Part shown: positions 8,198 to 9,466 of the stretch, in pieces
Numbering within the stretch: position 1 is the stretch's first letter
Layout of the letters: each line of letters starts with the position of its first letter
Source: Lutibacter sp.
GTDB lineage: Bacteria > Bacteroidota > Bacteroidia > Flavobacteriales > Flavobacteriaceae
DNA length: 9,466 bases
Direction: 5' to 3'
Assembly (NCBI GenBank): GCA_030748365.1
Contig: JASMME010000037.1
Location: forward strand, 1 to 9,466
Position numbers and translations under genes: made by a program
The notes under the pieces: generated by a model
The model's database searches: none
Seen by the model: only the letters and a program-made list of their open reading frames with translations
What the model was told of the DNA's origin: nothing

Positions 8198-8199
8198 AG

Positions 8200-9318
8200 T
8201 TAGTTAGTTTTTTGTCCGTTATGTCTGATATGACCCTTGTGAATGATTAGGGTCTCATGGGTGATTTCTTCTTCTATATCCCATTTCATCGCTGCGGCAT
8301 CGGTCAAATGCAGGATAAAATTAAGCATATTTTTGGCGTAGAGGTCACTGGCATTGGTGGAAACACTTTCAGGTGCGATGGTGGTACCAATAATTTTTAC
8401 ACCGTTTTCAACAATGGTTTGTTCCATCTTGCTGAGTTCGCAATTACCGCCCTGGGCAGCTGCCAAGTCAATAATAACCGCGCCATTTTTCATCTTCGAA
8501 ACCTGTTCTTTGGTAATCAGCACGGGCGATTTACGACCGGGAACCATGGCTGTGGTAATAACCAGGTCTGCCTTGAACAGGGAATGATTGACCGCCTCTT
8601 GTTGTCTTTTGGCATAGTCATCGGAAGCCACCCCAGCATAACCGCCTTCGGCCGTTGCTTCTCCGGTATTGTCTACCGAGATAAACTTGGCGCCCAGCGA
8701 TTCAGCCTGTTCCTTGGTTTCGAGTCTTATATCGGTGGCCTCTACAATGGCCCCAAGTCTTTTGGCAGTGGCAATGGCCTGTAGACCAGCTACACCCACA
8801 CCGTAAATGAGTACCCTTGAGGGGGTAATGGTACCAGCAGCCGTCATCATCAGTGGAAAAATCTTGCTCATTTCGTAAGCCCCTCTGATCACCGCTTTGT
8901 AACCAGCCAGGTTGTTTTGGGAACTCAATACGTCCATGTCCTGTGCCCTTGATATACGGGGCATGGCATCCATTGAAAAGGCGCTAGCCCCTTTATGGGC
9001 GATGGCCGCAATGAGCTCAGTATTTGATCGATGAAAAAGCTGACTGATTAGGATATGCCCCTTATCGACCAATTTGAGATCCTCTTTGTCAAAGGGATTT
9101 ATTTTAAGCAGCAATTGGGCCTCTTTAAAAACAACCCCTCTTGCTTCTATACGTGCGCCGGCAGCGGTATAATCATTGTTGTCAAAGGAGGCTTGGATTC
9201 CAGCGTCCTTCTCCACAATGACTTCAAAACCGTTGTCGCATAATTTTTTAGCAATTTCTGGGGAAATGACGACCCTTTTCTCGCCTTTATTTTGCTCTTT
9301 TATTACACCGATAATCAT
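8200..9318 (-). CDS. pntAA: NAD(P) transhydrogenase subunit alpha, NAD-binding domain I
   Basis: This 372-residue soluble subunit binds NAD(H) and forms domain I of the proton-translocating transhydrogenase, outside the membrane on the cytoplasmic side. The fold is that of the alanine dehydrogenase/PNT family. The N-terminal half has IGVIKEQNKGEKRVVISP (3-20). The catalytic RQD loop PRISRAQDMDVLSSQ (120-134) holds R121, Q126 and D129, matching R127/Q132/D135 of R. rubrum. The nucleotide-binding half has GVGVAG (173-178) and the acidic strand end ATDIR (194-198, D196), and later VIIDLAAAQGGN (281-292). It ends where E. coli PntA continues into membrane helices; that part is the next gene, two bases downstream. 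An intact RQD loop and the two partners exclude a stand-alone alanine dehydrogenase. It is the first gene of the operon, with ATG start and no Shine-Dalgarno. Confidence 0.97.
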   Translation of the reverse strand: MIIGVIKEQNKGEKRVVISPEIAKKLCDNGFEVIVEKDAGIQASFDNNDYTAAGARIEARGVVFKEAQLLLKINPFDKEDLKLVDKGHILISQLFHRSNTELIAAIAHKGASAFSMDAMPRISRAQDMDVLSSQNNLAGYKAVIRGAYEMSKIFPLMMTAAGTITPSRVLIYGVGVAGLQAIATAKRLGAIVEATDIRLETKEQAESLGAKFISVDNTGEATAEGGYAGVASDDYAKRQQEAVNHSLFKADLVITTAMVPGRKSPVLITKEQVSKMKNGAVIIDLAAAQGGNCELSKMEQTIVENGVKIIGTTIAPESVSTNASDLYAKNMLNFILHLTDAAAMKWDIEEEITHETLIIHKGHIRHNGQKTN

Positions 9319-9354
9319 AGGTTAATTGTTTTAGTTAGCTTGAAAAGAATCAAT

Positions 9355-9463
9355 CTTGCTTATCACACAGTGGCTGATAATAGGTTGAAAAACAACGTAA
9401 ATCGCTTGAACAGGGGTGTTAGAATCAAACTGTGACGTGGCTTTATTCCTTATCATAAGCAAG
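9355..9463. promoter_or_regulatory. Upstream region of the pnt operon with TTATCA/TGATAA half-sites
   Basis: In the 148 bases ahead of pntAA, TTATCA (9360-9365) and TGATAA (9375-9380) form a 6-bp inverted repeat with a 9-base spacer. CTTATCATAAG (9449-9459) is a short palindrome sharing the same half-site. The outer CTTGCTTAT (9355-9363) recurs inverted as ATAAGCAAG (9455-9463). These could be operator sites for a regulator of the operon. I find no exact TAnnTTTG box here, so the promoter is not located and may lie beyond the window edge. Confidence 0.3.
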
Positions 9464-9466
9464 GCA

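Noticed and set aside
8200..9318. Alanine dehydrogenase as an alternative identity for pntAA
   Set aside because: The fold is shared, but the RQD loop and the adjoining membrane subunits pntAB and pntB make it transhydrogenase domain I.

Overview
The window looks like a chromosomal segment of a member of the Bacteroidota, most likely a flavobacterium. Three things point that way. Upstream regions carry the Bacteroidota -7 box TAnnTTTG and mostly lack Shine-Dalgarno sequences. The ECF sigma module has an accessory protein with F-x-VPEGYF motifs in place of a zinc anti-sigma factor. The 478-residue protein at 4933-6369 is, as I recall, of a type common in this phylum. The species cannot be named from the sequence. 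Base composition and coding style look even throughout, and I see no insertion sequence, tRNA, rRNA, CRISPR array or phage gene.

Layout: 1-1249 (minus) is a DEAD-box RNA helicase cut by the left edge. A 244-base divergent promoter region separates it from an ABC-F ATPase (1494-3119, plus). The ABC-F gene converges on a three-gene minus-strand cluster (3147-4729) across a compact hairpin that can terminate transcription in both directions. In order of transcription the cluster encodes an ECF sigma factor (GTG start), a single-pass membrane protein with two F-x-VPEGYF repeats, and a small exported Spy/CpxP-like protein. A 203-base gap with an 8-bp inverted repeat lies upstream of the sigma gene. 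Next is the conserved 478-residue cytoplasmic protein of unknown function (4933-6369, minus, probable TTG start) with its own -7 box, directly behind a strong terminator. That terminator closes the operon pntAA-pntAB-pntB (9318 down to 6501, minus), which encodes a proton-translocating NAD(P) transhydrogenase in the three-subunit form. The last 148 bases are the upstream region of this operon and hold several TTATCA/TGATAA half-sites.

Functionally this is mostly housekeeping: RNA remodelling, ribosome-associated ATPase, envelope sensing and NADPH/NADH balance. No clearly new system is present. The parts most worth a second look are the sigma/membrane/exported-protein module without a recognisable anti-sigma domain, the ABC-F protein in which one of the two ATP sites has lost both its Walker A and its signature motif, and the unassigned 478-residue protein. 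All gene identities come from reading motifs and from remembered family features; no database search was run.
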